Shown: in pieces, positions 1-9,090 of the stretch
Layout: each line of letters begins with the position of its first letter
Position numbering within the stretch: position 1 is the first letter of the stretch
Assembly (NCBI GenBank): GCA_964638715.1
Contig: CAZWZF010000008.1
Location: forward strand, 1 to 64,000
Source of the DNA: JBAXQQ01 sp037131695
Lineage (GTDB): Bacteria > Armatimonadota > Hebobacteria > CAIYQO01
Reading direction: 5' to 3'
DNA: 64,000 bases
Position numbers and translations under genes: made by a program
Notes under the pieces: model-generated
Told to the model about the DNA's origin: nothing
The model's input: the letters and a program-made list of their open reading frames with translations, nothing else
The model's database searches: none

Positions 1-127
1 TTTTTTATTTTTTTGCATTGGTTAAAACTGACGAGTCTGAATAGTTACTAAGAAACTATGATTTAATCAAAGCTAATGACTTCCATACTTATTATATCTA
101 CACAGTGGAAATGTAGATTATGAAATT

Positions 128-1474
128 ATGATTCGCTATAAATTACATATTCCGTCAATTCTCAAACCACTGCTTTTCCTGTACAATTTACCTGTGAAGT
201 CTATTCAATTTTTCGATAACATATATATGTCCCGGTTGGATAATGGCGTGGTTGTTATTACGGAGACAACTGTGGGTACTGCAACCAGTGCATGCGGGGT
301 GTGGAGTGTGGCGGGGGCCGCCGATGACCCGGTTGGCCAGGAAGGGCGCGGACATTTTGTTGAGCATTTAATGTTCAAGGGAACCGCCTATAAAAGCTCG
401 TTTGAAATCGCAAGCGCAATTGAACTGTTAGGCGGACAATTTGACGCCTATACCGAGGCGGAGACGATACATTTAAGCGCGCGGGTTATCGATAAAAATA
501 TTGCCGAATCAATTAATATATTGGGTGAGCTTTGCTGTTTTTCCACTATTCCGCCGGTAGAGTTTGACCGTGAAAAATCGGTGGTGCTGGAAGAGATAAG
601 CAAAGCGGAAACTAACCATGACGAGTATATCATGGATATGATTACCAGCAGTTTGTGGCCCGGCGGAAGATACGGCAAGCCTATCCCAGGGACAAACGAA
701 TCAGTGAGCGCAATGACCCCGCAGGATGCCATCAATGGCATGAAATACCACTTTGCCGCTAATAACTGCATCATCACTGCCGCCGGCGCATTCAGTCATG
801 AAGATTTTGTACAATTGATTGCCAGCGCATTCGCGAATATCCACCCCCCGCAGCCACGAGAATGCGATAAAACTGCAAATGAGCCGAAAAAAATGCAGAT
901 TTTCAAGCAGCGAACTGACCATGTTACATTTGCCTGGGCAACCATCACCTTCCCGGCAGATGATGACCGTAATTATCCGCTGATAATTATTGATAATATA
1001 CTCGGTGCTTCTACTACATCGCGGTTGTTTACCAAGATACGCGACATCGGCGGACTGGTCTATGATGTTTCATCTTTCTGTTCCGGATATACCGAAAGCG
1101 GATTTCTGGCTGTCTCCGGTTCGGCAAATGATAAGAATATTAAAAAAGTTTTACAGATGATTAAGGAAGAGATATACTTATTGCGAGATAAGGGAATATC
1201 GGAAGCAGAACTGATGCGGGCAAAGGCACAGATTCAGGCAGGAATGGCACTGGCACTGGAAACTACTGAACAGAAAATGCGCCGCTTAGCCACCCAATAC
1301 ATGACTTATGGAAAAATCATATCACTGTCAGAAATATTTGATAAAATCGAAAATATCACCACTGAAGATGTTAATCAGTTAATTGCGGAGATAACTGATA
1401 TTGATAAATGGATGTTATCGTTAATTGGCCCGGTTAAAGAGAAAGAAATAATAGAAAAATGGCAATTGTTATAA
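128..1474 (+). CDS. M16 family zinc protease (processing-peptidase-like)
   Basis: This is a predicted zinc metallopeptidase of the pitrilysin/insulinase M16 family. The inverted zinc motif HxxEH is visible as HFVEH at residues 76-80, and the expected downstream glutamate lies in VVLEE at about residue 155. The C-terminal half has the usual second, inactive M16 domain (about 230-440). The family normally starts close to the 'LDNG' strand, so the ATG at 227 (residue 34) may be the true start. The extra 33 residues are hydrophobic but do not form a clean signal peptide, and neither ATG has a strong ribosome site. The stop overlaps prmC by 16 bases, which implies co-transcription. Bases 1-127 upstream contain no recognisable gene. 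The substrate cannot be deduced. Confidence 0.88.
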   Translation: MIRYKLHIPSILKPLLFLYNLPVKSIQFFDNIYMSRLDNGVVVITETTVGTATSACGVWSVAGAADDPVGQEGRGHFVEHLMFKGTAYKSSFEIASAIELLGGQFDAYTEAETIHLSARVIDKNIAESINILGELCCFSTIPPVEFDREKSVVLEEISKAETNHDEYIMDMITSSLWPGGRYGKPIPGTNESVSAMTPQDAINGMKYHFAANNCIITAAGAFSHEDFVQLIASAFANIHPPQPRECDKTANEPKKMQIFKQRTDHVTFAWATITFPADDDRNYPLIIIDNILGASTTSRLFTKIRDIGGLVYDVSSFCSGYTESGFLAVSGSANDKNIKKVLQMIKEEIYLLRDKGISEAELMRAKAQIQAGMALALETTEQKMRRLATQYMTYGKIISLSEIFDKIENITTEDVNQLIAEITDIDKWMLSLIGPVKEKEIIEKWQLL

Positions 1475-2319
1475 AAAACGCCTTGAATATTTGTGAAGAA
1501 ATGCTAAAAAATGCCGGAGTTGAATCACCACTGGCTGACGCGGAGATATTGCTGGCTCATCAACTGGGATGGCAACGCTGGCGAATATGGGCTAATATTT
1601 ACACTGAAATATCCGCAGATAAGTATCTTGATTTCATGAAATTAATTTCCAGGCGAGTTCAGCGCATCCCCCTGCCTTATATTACCGGACATAAGGAATT
1701 TTTCAGTCGCGAGTTTATAGTAAACAAAGATGTATTAATCCCCCGTCCAGAGACTGAACTGCTGGTAGAAGAAGCAATCAAATATATCCTTGAATATGAT
1801 ATGAAAAATGTAGTGGAATTAGGAACCGGCAGTGGAGCAATTGCTGTTTCAATCGCCATGGATACCGATACCCGCATCACAGCAATTGATATCAGCCAGG
1901 ATGCGTTAAATACAGCAAAAATCAATGTTGATAAATATAATTTAGCTGACAAAATCACCCTTTTACAAGGGAATCTGCTGACACCTTTAATTAACACTAA
2001 AATGCCGCCGCCTGATATCATAATTGCTAACCTGCCATACGTCCCGTTAATTGATAAAGATACACTGGAACCAGAGGTTAAAGATCATGAACCGGGCATT
2101 GCTTTATTTGCCGGTCATGACGGGTTGGACACCATTAAAGAATTAATTCAACAAGCATCATTATATTGCAAAAATGGCACCATCATCGGATTAGAACTCG
2201 GAATTGGGCAGGAAAATGCCATTACTGACTTCCTGAGTATCAACGGGTGGAAAGTTGAAAAAATAATTAGCGACTATTCTGGTATCATAAGACATATTTT
2301 TACCGAATATGCGGTATAA
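1459..2319 (+). CDS. prmC: PrmC, release factor glutamine N5-methyltransferase
   Basis: The product methylates the glutamine of the GGQ motif in peptide-chain release factors, using S-adenosylmethionine, in the cytosol. The N-terminal helical domain (1-75) is followed by a Rossmann methyltransferase domain with the SAM loop ELGTGSGAIA at 120-129. The substrate-glutamine motif reads NLPY at 191-194 where many homologues have NPPY; the NLPY variant is common in this family. Length (286 aa) is typical. The start lies inside the end of the M16 gene, so translation is probably coupled. DNA-specific N6-adenine methyltransferases share the NPPY fold, but the HemK-type N-terminal domain and IPRPETE motif (94-100) favour PrmC. 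Confidence 0.93.
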   Translation: MAIVIKNALNICEEMLKNAGVESPLADAEILLAHQLGWQRWRIWANIYTEISADKYLDFMKLISRRVQRIPLPYITGHKEFFSREFIVNKDVLIPRPETELLVEEAIKYILEYDMKNVVELGTGSGAIAVSIAMDTDTRITAIDISQDALNTAKINVDKYNLADKITLLQGNLLTPLINTKMPPPDIIIANLPYVPLIDKDTLEPEVKDHEPGIALFAGHDGLDTIKELIQQASLYCKNGTIIGLELGIGQENAITDFLSINGWKVEKIISDYSGIIRHIFTEYAV

Positions 2320-2343
2320 TCAACTAACAATTTACGAGGTAAT

Positions 2344-3858
2344 ATGAAACTCAGACAACTCTATTTTGCGATAACGACATCTATAATAATCATTCTGGTA
2401 ACATCCGGTTGCGGTGGTAGTCATGCGACAACGCTGACACCCGTTGTTACCGGTAATTTAATGGGATTCGTAATGCTTGACCAGGGAAACCTTGCATTTA
2501 CCCGCACAGCGACAAACCTGCGCGCGGTTGAAGGCGCGATTATCAGCGTAAAAGGTTATCCCGCACTAATTGCTATCTCAAAAGCAGATGGCAGTTTTGA
2601 ACTGGATAAAATACCGGCGGGAATAAGAACATTTTATATATCCAAGGTTGGATATACCCGCGTAACATTTCAACAGACCATTCAAGAAGGCAACAACGCA
2701 GCCGCTCCAACGGATCTTACTACTGCCGCAAAATTTAAATGGACAGTAATGGTATATATGTCTGCTGACAACAACATGACTGACCAGTCGATAAGCGACA
2801 TGAATGAACTGGAAATGGTTGGATCTACCACAGATGTAAAGCTATTAGTTCAAATGGACAGACTGGATAGCCCGGGTGGTTATGAGAAAAATTACCCGTC
2901 GTTAACTGGATGCCGAAGATTTGAAGTAACCAAGGATACCAGTGCTGACCCCGGTAAAATAGTATCAACTGAATTAGCATATATGGGAGCCATCGACAGC
3001 GGAAATCCCCAAACGCTTAACGATTTCGTAACCTGGGGACAGACATACGCCCCGGCAGAACATTACCTGGTGGTATTATGGAATCACGGCAGCGGATGGA
3101 ACCCTACTAATGACAGGTCTTTATTATTATCGCGCGCGATAGGTTATGATCAGACTTCAAACGGGCATTGGATAAAGATACCAGACTTAAACTACTCATT
3201 AACGGCATTGCACCCAATTGACGTTGTCGCAATGGATGCCTGTTATATGTCGATGGCTGAAGTAGCCTACCAGATACGCGGATGTGCTGAATATATGGTA
3301 GGCAGCGAAGAAGCATCACCATGGATTGGATATGCATACCAGAATATCGCAGCTAAATTAACAGATAATCCAGCCACTACTTCACGTGACCTTGCTAATT
3401 TCATCGCTCAGGATGCCATGCGGGAATGGATAAATGAAGGTAACGAAAGCACACATTCAGTAATAGATTTGGGACAAATGGACGCGCTGGTCGAAAAGTT
3501 AAATCCTTTCTGCGACCGATTGATAGCAATAAGAGACAACTACCAGAGCGAGATAGTGTCATCACGGGTTAATGCGGATCCTTTCTCAAATATCAGTAAA
3601 GACTTATACACCTACGTATCATTATTACGTTCAAGTATTAATGACACGGATTTACAGTTAAAAGCAGATGCGTTAATGGCACAGATAAAAAACAGCACAG
3701 TGGTCAGCAATTACACCTTTAGCTTACATTCGAAATCAGCCGGATTGGCGATTGATCTGCAAACTCCGTATGTATGGACCAGCACTCATTCGGCATCATA
3801 TTCTAAATTAAAGTTTGCTGCTGACAGCCATTGGGATGAATGGATGGCAGCGCAATAA
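2344..3858 (+). CDS. Clostripain-like (C11) lipoprotein protease
   Basis: This is a predicted exported cysteine protease of the C11 clostripain family. The N-terminus has a lipoprotein signal ending in LVTSGC (Cys23), so it is probably lipid-anchored. Residues 35-115 resemble a carboxypeptidase-regulatory-like beta-sandwich. The C11 domain starts at KWTVMVYMSADNN (about 132), with the catalytic His248 in WNHGSGW and Cys300 in MDACYMSM. Family members cleave after basic residues; the substrate here is unknown. The start at 2344 follows the purine stretch ACGAGGTAAT. It begins 24 bases after prmC and may share its transcript. Confidence 0.88.
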   Translation: MKLRQLYFAITTSIIIILVTSGCGGSHATTLTPVVTGNLMGFVMLDQGNLAFTRTATNLRAVEGAIISVKGYPALIAISKADGSFELDKIPAGIRTFYISKVGYTRVTFQQTIQEGNNAAAPTDLTTAAKFKWTVMVYMSADNNMTDQSISDMNELEMVGSTTDVKLLVQMDRLDSPGGYEKNYPSLTGCRRFEVTKDTSADPGKIVSTELAYMGAIDSGNPQTLNDFVTWGQTYAPAEHYLVVLWNHGSGWNPTNDRSLLLSRAIGYDQTSNGHWIKIPDLNYSLTALHPIDVVAMDACYMSMAEVAYQIRGCAEYMVGSEEASPWIGYAYQNIAAKLTDNPATTSRDLANFIAQDAMREWINEGNESTHSVIDLGQMDALVEKLNPFCDRLIAIRDNYQSEIVSSRVNADPFSNISKDLYTYVSLLRSSINDTDLQLKADALMAQIKNSTVVSNYTFSLHSKSAGLAIDLQTPYVWTSTHSASYSKLKFAADSHWDEWMAAQ

Positions 3859-4006
3859 GATCGATTATTTGAATATGTATGACCGGGTACAGGCAATTAT
3901 TCGGACTAACACGTTAAAGAGAAATTAGCATTAATCACCGAATAAAAGCCAGTCCCCTAATACACAGTGAAGTGACCTTAAGCGAAAGTTCTAAAGAAAA
4001 TAATAT

Positions 4007-4360
4007 CTATTTCTGATAACTGACTTTCACCACGGTATGCAGTCCACCGCGAACATTAAAATTACCGGTGATTGTCATTTTTCGTGGTTGACAGGCACTT
4101 ACCAAGTCGTCCATTATCTTGTTAGTTACTGCCTCATGAAATGCGCCTTCATTGCGGTATGACCAGTAATACAACTTCAGCGATTTCAGTTCAAGGCATA
4201 ATTCATCCGGGACATAATTAACAGTGATTTCCGCAAAGTCCGGTTGCCCGGTTTTTGGGCATACACAGGTGAATTCCAGCGTTGAAATTTCTATTTCGTA
4301 ATCTCTTCCCGGATTCGGGTTAGGAAAAGTTTCGATTACCTTTGATGGTTCTGTTGACAT
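4007..4360 (-). CDS. queF: QueF, NADPH-dependent preQ0 reductase
   Basis: QueF reduces 7-cyano-7-deazaguanine (preQ0) to 7-aminomethyl-7-deazaguanine (preQ1) in queuosine biosynthesis. The nucleophile Cys34 lies in CPKTGQPDFA, Asp41 follows, and the QueF signature covers residues 56-72 (LELKSLKLYYWSYRNEG), with FHE at 74-76. At 117 aa it is the short unimodular type. The reading frame extends upstream to 4477, but those 39 codons are an alanine-rich shadow of the opposite-frame fmdB tail; ATG 4360 with GCAGG upstream matches the family start. It is the last gene of a queD-fmdB-queF minus-strand operon. Confidence 0.93.
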   Translation of the reverse strand: MSTEPSKVIETFPNPNPGRDYEIEISTLEFTCVCPKTGQPDFAEITVNYVPDELCLELKSLKLYYWSYRNEGAFHEAVTNKIMDDLVSACQPRKMTITGNFNVRGGLHTVVKVSYQK

Positions 4361-4379
4361 TTTATACCTGCTTTTATTA

Positions 4380-4625
4380 TCAATGACCGCACTGGCATCC
4401 GCCGCCACTGCTGCATCTGCCGCAATTTCCGCCGCAATGACATCCGCCGGAAACAGCACGACTGCTGCCGCCATCATTTACTTTACCGTAAAATGATGAC
4501 ATCTTTTTTTGTATTTTCTGATTGCCGCATTCTGGGCAGCTTAAACCTGTCCCATCGCTTCCCATTCGCACTAATTCTTCAAATATTATCCCGCAGCCGG
4601 AACATTGAAATTCGTAAATCGGCAT
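4380..4625 (-). CDS. FmdB-family zinc-ribbon protein
   Basis: This small protein (81 aa) carries the FmdB/CxxC_CXXC_SSSS zinc ribbon at its N-terminus: MPIYEFQCSGCG, then CPECG at about 30-34. A flexible Gly/Cys/His-rich tail (about 58-81, with repeated CHCGGNC-like units) could bind metal. FmdB proteins are regulators or accessory factors of uncertain role. It sits between queD (2 bases upstream) and queF (19 bases downstream), so it is co-transcribed with queuosine genes. Confidence 0.88.
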   Translation of the reverse strand: MPIYEFQCSGCGIIFEELVRMGSDGTGLSCPECGNQKIQKKMSSFYGKVNDGGSSRAVSGGCHCGGNCGRCSSGGGCQCGH

Positions 4626-4627
4626 TA

Positions 4628-5014
4628 TTAATCCTCGCTGTAACCTACACCCTGTTTATCACCTTCGTAAATCTCCAGCATTGAAACTTTTACCCGTCTT
4701 TTTATATCAACATCAGCATAAAGCGCCTCGGTGATACGGGTGTATATATAACGTGCTATATTCTCGCTGGTCGGTATAATATCTTTAAAATCAGGTAATT
4801 CATCTATATTCTGATGATCCAATGGATCAAGAACTGATTTTAAAACCGTCTTAACGCGGCGAAAATCGATAAGCATCCCCAAATTATCAAGTTCCCTACC
4901 TTCCAAACGCAGGTAAACCTTGTAATTATGCCCATGCAAGCGGCAACATGGCCCATTATAACCGCGGATAGAATGCGCCGCGCAAAAATCACTTTCAACA
5001 GACATACGATACAT
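4628..5014 (-). CDS. queD: QueD, 6-carboxytetrahydropterin synthase
   Basis: QueD converts 7,8-dihydroneopterin triphosphate to 6-carboxy-5,6,7,8-tetrahydropterin, the first dedicated step toward preQ0. Zinc ligands are visible as His14 (CAAH) and His27/His29 (LHGHNY), and the catalytic Cys is in the GPCCRLHGH segment (23-24). The LDHQ motif near residue 66 provides the catalytic Asp/His pair. Length (128 aa) is normal for the family. It heads the queD-fmdB-queF operon. queC and queE are not in the window. Confidence 0.93.
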   Translation of the reverse strand: MYRMSVESDFCAAHSIRGYNGPCCRLHGHNYKVYLRLEGRELDNLGMLIDFRRVKTVLKSVLDPLDHQNIDELPDFKDIIPTSENIARYIYTRITEALYADVDIKRRVKVSMLEIYEGDKQGVGYSED

Positions 5015-5084
5015 AGGTTATTATCTCCGTCGTTATTGTAGTAAAATTCGGGGGAATTTGCGAGGGGAACAAAATTAAAACAAA

Positions 5085-5125
5085 AAGTTTCACATAGGTT
5101 ACTTTCATATTCCTCTGTGAAACTT
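5085..5125. repeat. Long imperfect hairpin in queD upstream gap
   Basis: AAGTTTCACA (5085-5094) is the exact inverted complement of TGTGAAACTT (5116-5125), and an inner AGG/CCT pair extends the stem to about 13 pairs. There is no adjacent T-tract, so a simple terminator is not evident. The right arm and following bases (CTCTGTGAAACTTGTGTC) resemble a sequence near 31490-31520, so it looks like one copy of a dispersed intergenic repeat. The rest of the gap 5015-5145 holds no gene that I can see. Confidence 0.6.
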
Positions 5126-5145
5126 GTGTCTTCTTGTAACAAATA

Positions 5146-5874
5146 TTATAATCCAAAAATTTTAGTTGCGTTTTTATCCAATATGCGGTCTTTGTCAGAC
5201 GCGCTTATTGATGAATCGCGGATTATACCCATGGCGTAAACCGGACTAATGAGCGGCATCCCGGAGCCAAATACCATTCGATTGGCTCCTACAGTAGCAA
5301 AACCTTCCGCGATTTTATCATTATCAGCGTTTGACCCGCCAATTTCAAGGGTGATGTTCAACAATTGTGACGCAGTTGATAGTGCGGATTGCCACATTTC
5401 GTCTGCCATGTGCAATATCATAAATTTTTGTGTTGGGAACTCTTTAGCCAGTAATTCAAGATCATTTAATTGTCGCGGTTCGTTGATTTTCAATAGTAAA
5501 GGACCGCTGTAGCGAAGTAACGATTTTACCAGGTGGCGCATGGGGTCGGAATAAAGCGGACGCACCATGGCGGATTCATGTATCATGGCACCAACAAATT
5601 TATCTGTAAATAAATATTTTCTTTCTTCTTCAATAGATGCTTCCAGCATTAACGGGTGCAGCACGCAATAACCTTTGAATTTCGGACGTTCTTTAATTTG
5701 CGCAGCCAGCCAGGCGTTGCCGGTCTGCATTGAACCGCGAAGTGCCTCGGTACTTACTACAAATGTCATATCAACGCCAAATCTTGTCATCAGCTTTTCT
5801 ACCGCGTCTGGGGTAGTAGCCTGGGTTGGGTATGGCTGCGGTCCCAACTCGCCGTAACAATCAATTATTGCCAT
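5146..5874 (-). CDS. Amidohydrolase-like TIM-barrel protein lacking key metal ligands
   Basis: The 242-residue protein resembles metal-dependent amidohydrolases of the Amidohydro_2 type, from its MAIIDCYGELG start through LHMAD (about 159-163) to a C-terminal NATKIFGL strand-helix ending. The usual first-strand HxH metal pair is absent: the segment reads IDCYGELG rather than DxHxH. The late catalytic Asp, normally in an FGTDYP-like motif, is replaced in FGSGMPLI. It is therefore probably a non-catalytic or re-purposed member. It overlaps the upstream glycosyltransferase gene by 14 bases, so the two are translationally coupled. The true substrate is unknown. Confidence 0.7.
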   Translation of the reverse strand: MAIIDCYGELGPQPYPTQATTPDAVEKLMTRFGVDMTFVVSTEALRGSMQTGNAWLAAQIKERPKFKGYCVLHPLMLEASIEEERKYLFTDKFVGAMIHESAMVRPLYSDPMRHLVKSLLRYSGPLLLKINEPRQLNDLELLAKEFPTQKFMILHMADEMWQSALSTASQLLNITLEIGGSNADNDKIAEGFATVGANRMVFGSGMPLISPVYAMGIIRDSSISASDKDRILDKNATKIFGL

Positions 5875-7771
5875 TTTTTTTCTCCATCATATTCGGGATA
5901 TTCATTGGCAGGTTATTCATCTCTATAGATTGTTTGAAAACCTGCATTATAAATAATTTTCCAATATTCTTTTTCATTAAACAAATATATTTTTTATCAA
6001 GAATAGGCAAATTTTCCGAAGTTGTCACTATATATATTGATTTATTATCTTTTAAAATATCATCAATTTTATTTAATTCTGAAGGCCTGACATGAGTTAC
6101 TACTCGTTGGGTATATAAAGCCAAACCTTCAGTGAAATGATTTACCAGTGCAATAATCGGCATGTTATGATTATTTGTGCTATCCAAGTCTGTACGAATA
6201 TATAGTCCAACAGACTTTGTAGTGCCATATTGGCTTCTAACTACAATCGGCATTGCCAATAATACGAGTATTGTTAAAAAAATTGCCCAGGCAGGTATAA
6301 GGAACTTTAGTAGTATTTCCAGTTTAGGTTTGGCAATTAATATTATAGAAAAAGCGATGAAAATTGCACCAAATAAAATGATTCCTTCTAAAGCGAACGG
6401 TTTTAGCAATAATGACCATGAATCCACAGCGTATGGTTGTGAAATGAAATTATCAACTATAGCTTCTTGTTGTGACAACAGGTAGACACCACCACCTGTT
6501 AAAAGTATTCCAAATATTGCAGTAATTATCCCAATAGTACGGGGAATCTGGTTATGCTGTCGATTAGCAATGATACCAATTACGAATAAGAATGCCACTG
6601 GTACCATTACTGACTGAACATAACTTGCTAATTGCGTTTTTATTATGCTGAATATAATAATCACCAGCCAAAACCAGACAATGGAAAAATCACGTATAAT
6701 TTTCAGCGACTTATTATCTTCATTAAGGTCAACGCTTTTCATTTTTACAGAAACAGGCACTGCACTGAAAGGGAATGTGGCAATAAAAGCAATGGCTAAA
6801 TATACCAGCAGGCTTAACGGACCAAAATTATGTCCTTCCATTGAATCAGACGCGCGTTTAATATTTTCATTTAAGAAAAAGAACCGCAAGAACTCCCCAC
6901 CATCTTTCATAGTAATTAAGATAAACCACGGTGCGGCAACAATTATGAATATAGCCAGTACCGGCAGCCAGGGAATTCGCTTGAAAGCCAATGAAAGATT
7001 TTTAAATACTGACTTATACCAAAAAGCACTAAATATTGAGCCTTGAGCGGAATTAACATGATATACAAACCACATGAGGAAAGGAACACCTGGACCAACA
7101 GGACCTTTAGTAAGAAATGCCAACCCGCCAGTTAATCCGGCAATTAGGTATGCCCGGTTTGCCAGTTTTTTCTCTTCTATCGGGTCATCAATTAATTTAT
7201 GGTATATTTCAGCCTGGATTAATGATAGAGCGCATAACGAAATAATTACCGTTAGCGTAATATCGGTAGTTGCCATGTGCGACCATGCCGCAGCAAAAAA
7301 AGTAATGCTAACAGCAGCAGCAGCAAGGAAAGATGAGAAAGATATCTCACCATCTGTAAGATTGCGATTAAATCGTCTTAAATTATACCTGATGAAAAAG
7401 AATACCGACATGGTCAGTATAAGCATCATAATACCGGATTCTGCCCGGGCTGCCGGTACTTCGCTATTGAAGGCTTTCATAGTGCCAGCCTGCAGCCAGT
7501 AAATGAATACAGGTTTTAAATACCTGACATGTCCGTTGAATATAGGAATCACATAATCGCCAGTTTCTATCATGTGGCGTGAAGTTTCCACATATCGTGC
7601 TTCATCATCTTCTGTTATGGGCGTTGATGGCGGCCAGGCAAAATACAGCACTGCCAAAAACAATAACAGCAGTGGCAATGTCAGGTACTTCAAACTTTCA
7701 CCAATGCCATGAAGTGCCGAACAAGCTTTTTCAATTGTACATTCCTGATTTTCTTCAATATTATTATTCAT
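5861..7771 (-). CDS. ArnT/PMT-type membrane glycosyltransferase
   Basis: This integral-membrane glycosyltransferase of the PMT_2/ArnT superfamily moves sugars from polyprenyl-phosphate donors to lipid A or other envelope acceptors. The catalytic luminal loop after the first membrane helix has the family motif EDDEARY (54-60), followed by GDYVIP (71-76). About ten further hydrophobic segments run to roughly residue 510, and a soluble C-terminal domain ends the protein. The frame is open to 7834, but ATG 7771 has GGGGAGAAAG upstream and gives 636 aa. It heads a two-gene operon with the amidohydrolase-like gene. Confidence 0.85.
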   Translation of the reverse strand: MNNNIEENQECTIEKACSALHGIGESLKYLTLPLLLLFLAVLYFAWPPSTPITEDDEARYVETSRHMIETGDYVIPIFNGHVRYLKPVFIYWLQAGTMKAFNSEVPAARAESGIMMLILTMSVFFFIRYNLRRFNRNLTDGEISFSSFLAAAAVSITFFAAAWSHMATTDITLTVIISLCALSLIQAEIYHKLIDDPIEEKKLANRAYLIAGLTGGLAFLTKGPVGPGVPFLMWFVYHVNSAQGSIFSAFWYKSVFKNLSLAFKRIPWLPVLAIFIIVAAPWFILITMKDGGEFLRFFFLNENIKRASDSMEGHNFGPLSLLVYLAIAFIATFPFSAVPVSVKMKSVDLNEDNKSLKIIRDFSIVWFWLVIIIFSIIKTQLASYVQSVMVPVAFLFVIGIIANRQHNQIPRTIGIITAIFGILLTGGGVYLLSQQEAIVDNFISQPYAVDSWSLLLKPFALEGIILFGAIFIAFSIILIAKPKLEILLKFLIPAWAIFLTILVLLAMPIVVRSQYGTTKSVGLYIRTDLDSTNNHNMPIIALVNHFTEGLALYTQRVVTHVRPSELNKIDDILKDNKSIYIVTTSENLPILDKKYICLMKKNIGKLFIMQVFKQSIEMNNLPMNIPNMMEKKNGNN

Positions 7772-7899
7772 ATTTTTCACTTTCTCCCCGCTTCTATATT
7801 GACGAGGCAGGATGCTAATGATAATATCAGACAAGAACCGGGATTATCGCCGGTATTTTACCATTTATCTGCCGCAAAATGTGACAGAAAGGATATCCA

Positions 7900-8829
7900 A
7901 TGTCGAAAAAGTATCGCTTGGTAACCCGTAGTGACATGGACGGCTTACTTGCCGCTGTCCTACTTCGTAAACTGGATTTAATTGACGATATCAAGTTTGT
8001 CCATCCTAAAGATGTTCAGGATGGAAGGGTTGAATTAACCCCGAATGATATTACCACAAATTTGCCTTATTCGCCGAATGTGTACCTGTCATTTGACCAT
8101 CACGCCAGCGAAATTATTCGCGTTAATGAGGATGATGCGCCTAATCGTATAATTGAAGCGAACTCTCCGTCAACTGCACGCGTAGTTTATAATTATTTCG
8201 GCGGAAAATCACGTTTCCCTGAAATTTCCGAAGATATGATTATCGCTGTAGATAAAGCAGATAGCGCACAATTCAGTTTAGATGAAATTATGAACCCGGT
8301 AAAATGGGTTTTGTTAAGTTTCATCATGGATCCGCGTACCGGCCTGGGCAGATTCAAACATTTCCGTGTCAGCAATTATACATTGATGATGGACCTGATT
8401 GAATATTGCAAGAATCACACTATTGATGAAATCCTTGATTTGCCAGACGTTAAAGAACGCACCAATCTGTATTTTCAGCACGATACCCTGGCAAAAGAAC
8501 AAATCAAACGCTGTACTACCATTCATGGCAAATTAATCTGCCTTGACTTGCGCGATGAAGAAACCATCTATGCCACCAACAGATTTATGATATATGCTAT
8601 GTACCCGGAATGCAATATATCCGTTCATATTATGTGGGGTCTTAACAAACAGAATACTGTATTCGCGATTGGTAAATCAATTATTGATCGTTCATCAAAA
8701 TTAGACATCGGTGAATTAGCCCTTAAATACGGTGGCGGTGGTCATGAAAATGCCGGCACATGCCAGATTGGTCATGACGCTACTGATGAAGTAATGAAAG
8801 AACTTATCGACGCACTGAAAAACACCTGA
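7900..8829 (+). CDS. DHH-family phosphoesterase
   Basis: The protein belongs to the DHH phosphoesterases, which hydrolyse nanoRNA, cyclic-dinucleotide breakdown products or polyphosphate using manganese. Motif I is SDMDG (11-15), the DHH motif is FDHH at 65-68, and the C-terminal DHHA1-type GGGGHENAG glycine motif is near residue 280. Length (309 aa) fits stand-alone members. Substrate specificity cannot be read from the sequence. It is monocistronic and ends just before a strong intrinsic terminator. Confidence 0.85.
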   Translation: MSKKYRLVTRSDMDGLLAAVLLRKLDLIDDIKFVHPKDVQDGRVELTPNDITTNLPYSPNVYLSFDHHASEIIRVNEDDAPNRIIEANSPSTARVVYNYFGGKSRFPEISEDMIIAVDKADSAQFSLDEIMNPVKWVLLSFIMDPRTGLGRFKHFRVSNYTLMMDLIEYCKNHTIDEILDLPDVKERTNLYFQHDTLAKEQIKRCTTIHGKLICLDLRDEETIYATNRFMIYAMYPECNISVHIMWGLNKQNTVFAIGKSIIDRSSKLDIGELALKYGGGGHENAGTCQIGHDATDEVMKELIDALKNT

Positions 8830-8841
8830 TAAATTAATTTT

Positions 8842-8879
8842 AACCCCCGGGATATAACTTCCCGGGGGTTTTTCTTTTT
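8842..8879 (+). terminator. Rho-independent terminator after DHH gene
   Basis: A perfect 10-bp stem AACCCCCGGG (8842-8851) / CCCGGGGGTT (8861-8870) with a 9-base loop is followed by a T-rich run (8869-8879). Confidence 0.93.
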
Positions 8880-8908
8880 ACAACATATATTATTTCAATA
8901 TTTCAAAC

Positions 8909-8938
8909 TTGACCCTATAGGCAGTAAGAAGGTAAAAT
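8909..8938 (+). promoter_or_regulatory. Promoter of tRNA-Arg
   Basis: TTGACC (8909-8914) and TAAAAT (8933-8938), separated by 18 bases, lie about 35 bases upstream of the tRNA 5' end. The rest of the 8880-8973 gap shows nothing else. Confidence 0.6.
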
Positions 8939-8973
8939 TGTAGGCACACCGGATATGATATTCGGTATCCTGT

Positions 8974-9050
8974 GCCCTTGTAGCTCAGTCGGATAGAGCG
9001 ATTCCCTCCTAAGGAATAGGCCGGCCGTTCGATTCGGCCCAAGGGCACCA
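8974..9050 (+). tRNA. tRNA-Arg (anticodon CCT)
   Basis: A complete 77-nt cloverleaf can be folded by hand. The acceptor stem is GCCCTTG/CAAGGGC, the D stem GCTC/GAGC, and the anticodon stem ATTCC/GGAAT with loop CTCCTAA, giving anticodon CCT at 9008-9010. The T arm is GGCCG-TTCGATT-CGGCC. The discriminator is A and the CCA end is encoded. It reads AGG codons. Confidence 0.97.
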
Positions 9051-9090
9051 CCTGTCATTTGATCAGCACCTCAAAAAGGTTTTTTTATAA

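Noticed and set aside
1..127. Gene fragment at the window start
   Set aside because: No frame with family-like residues or a start could be supported; it looks like AT-rich upstream DNA.
4361..4477. N-terminal extension of queF
   Set aside because: The extra alanine-rich codons are a shadow of the fmdB tail in another frame; ATG 4360 has a ribosome site and matches the family.
5085..5125. Terminator between queD and the amidohydrolase-like gene
   Set aside because: The stem is long but lacks a T-tract on either strand.
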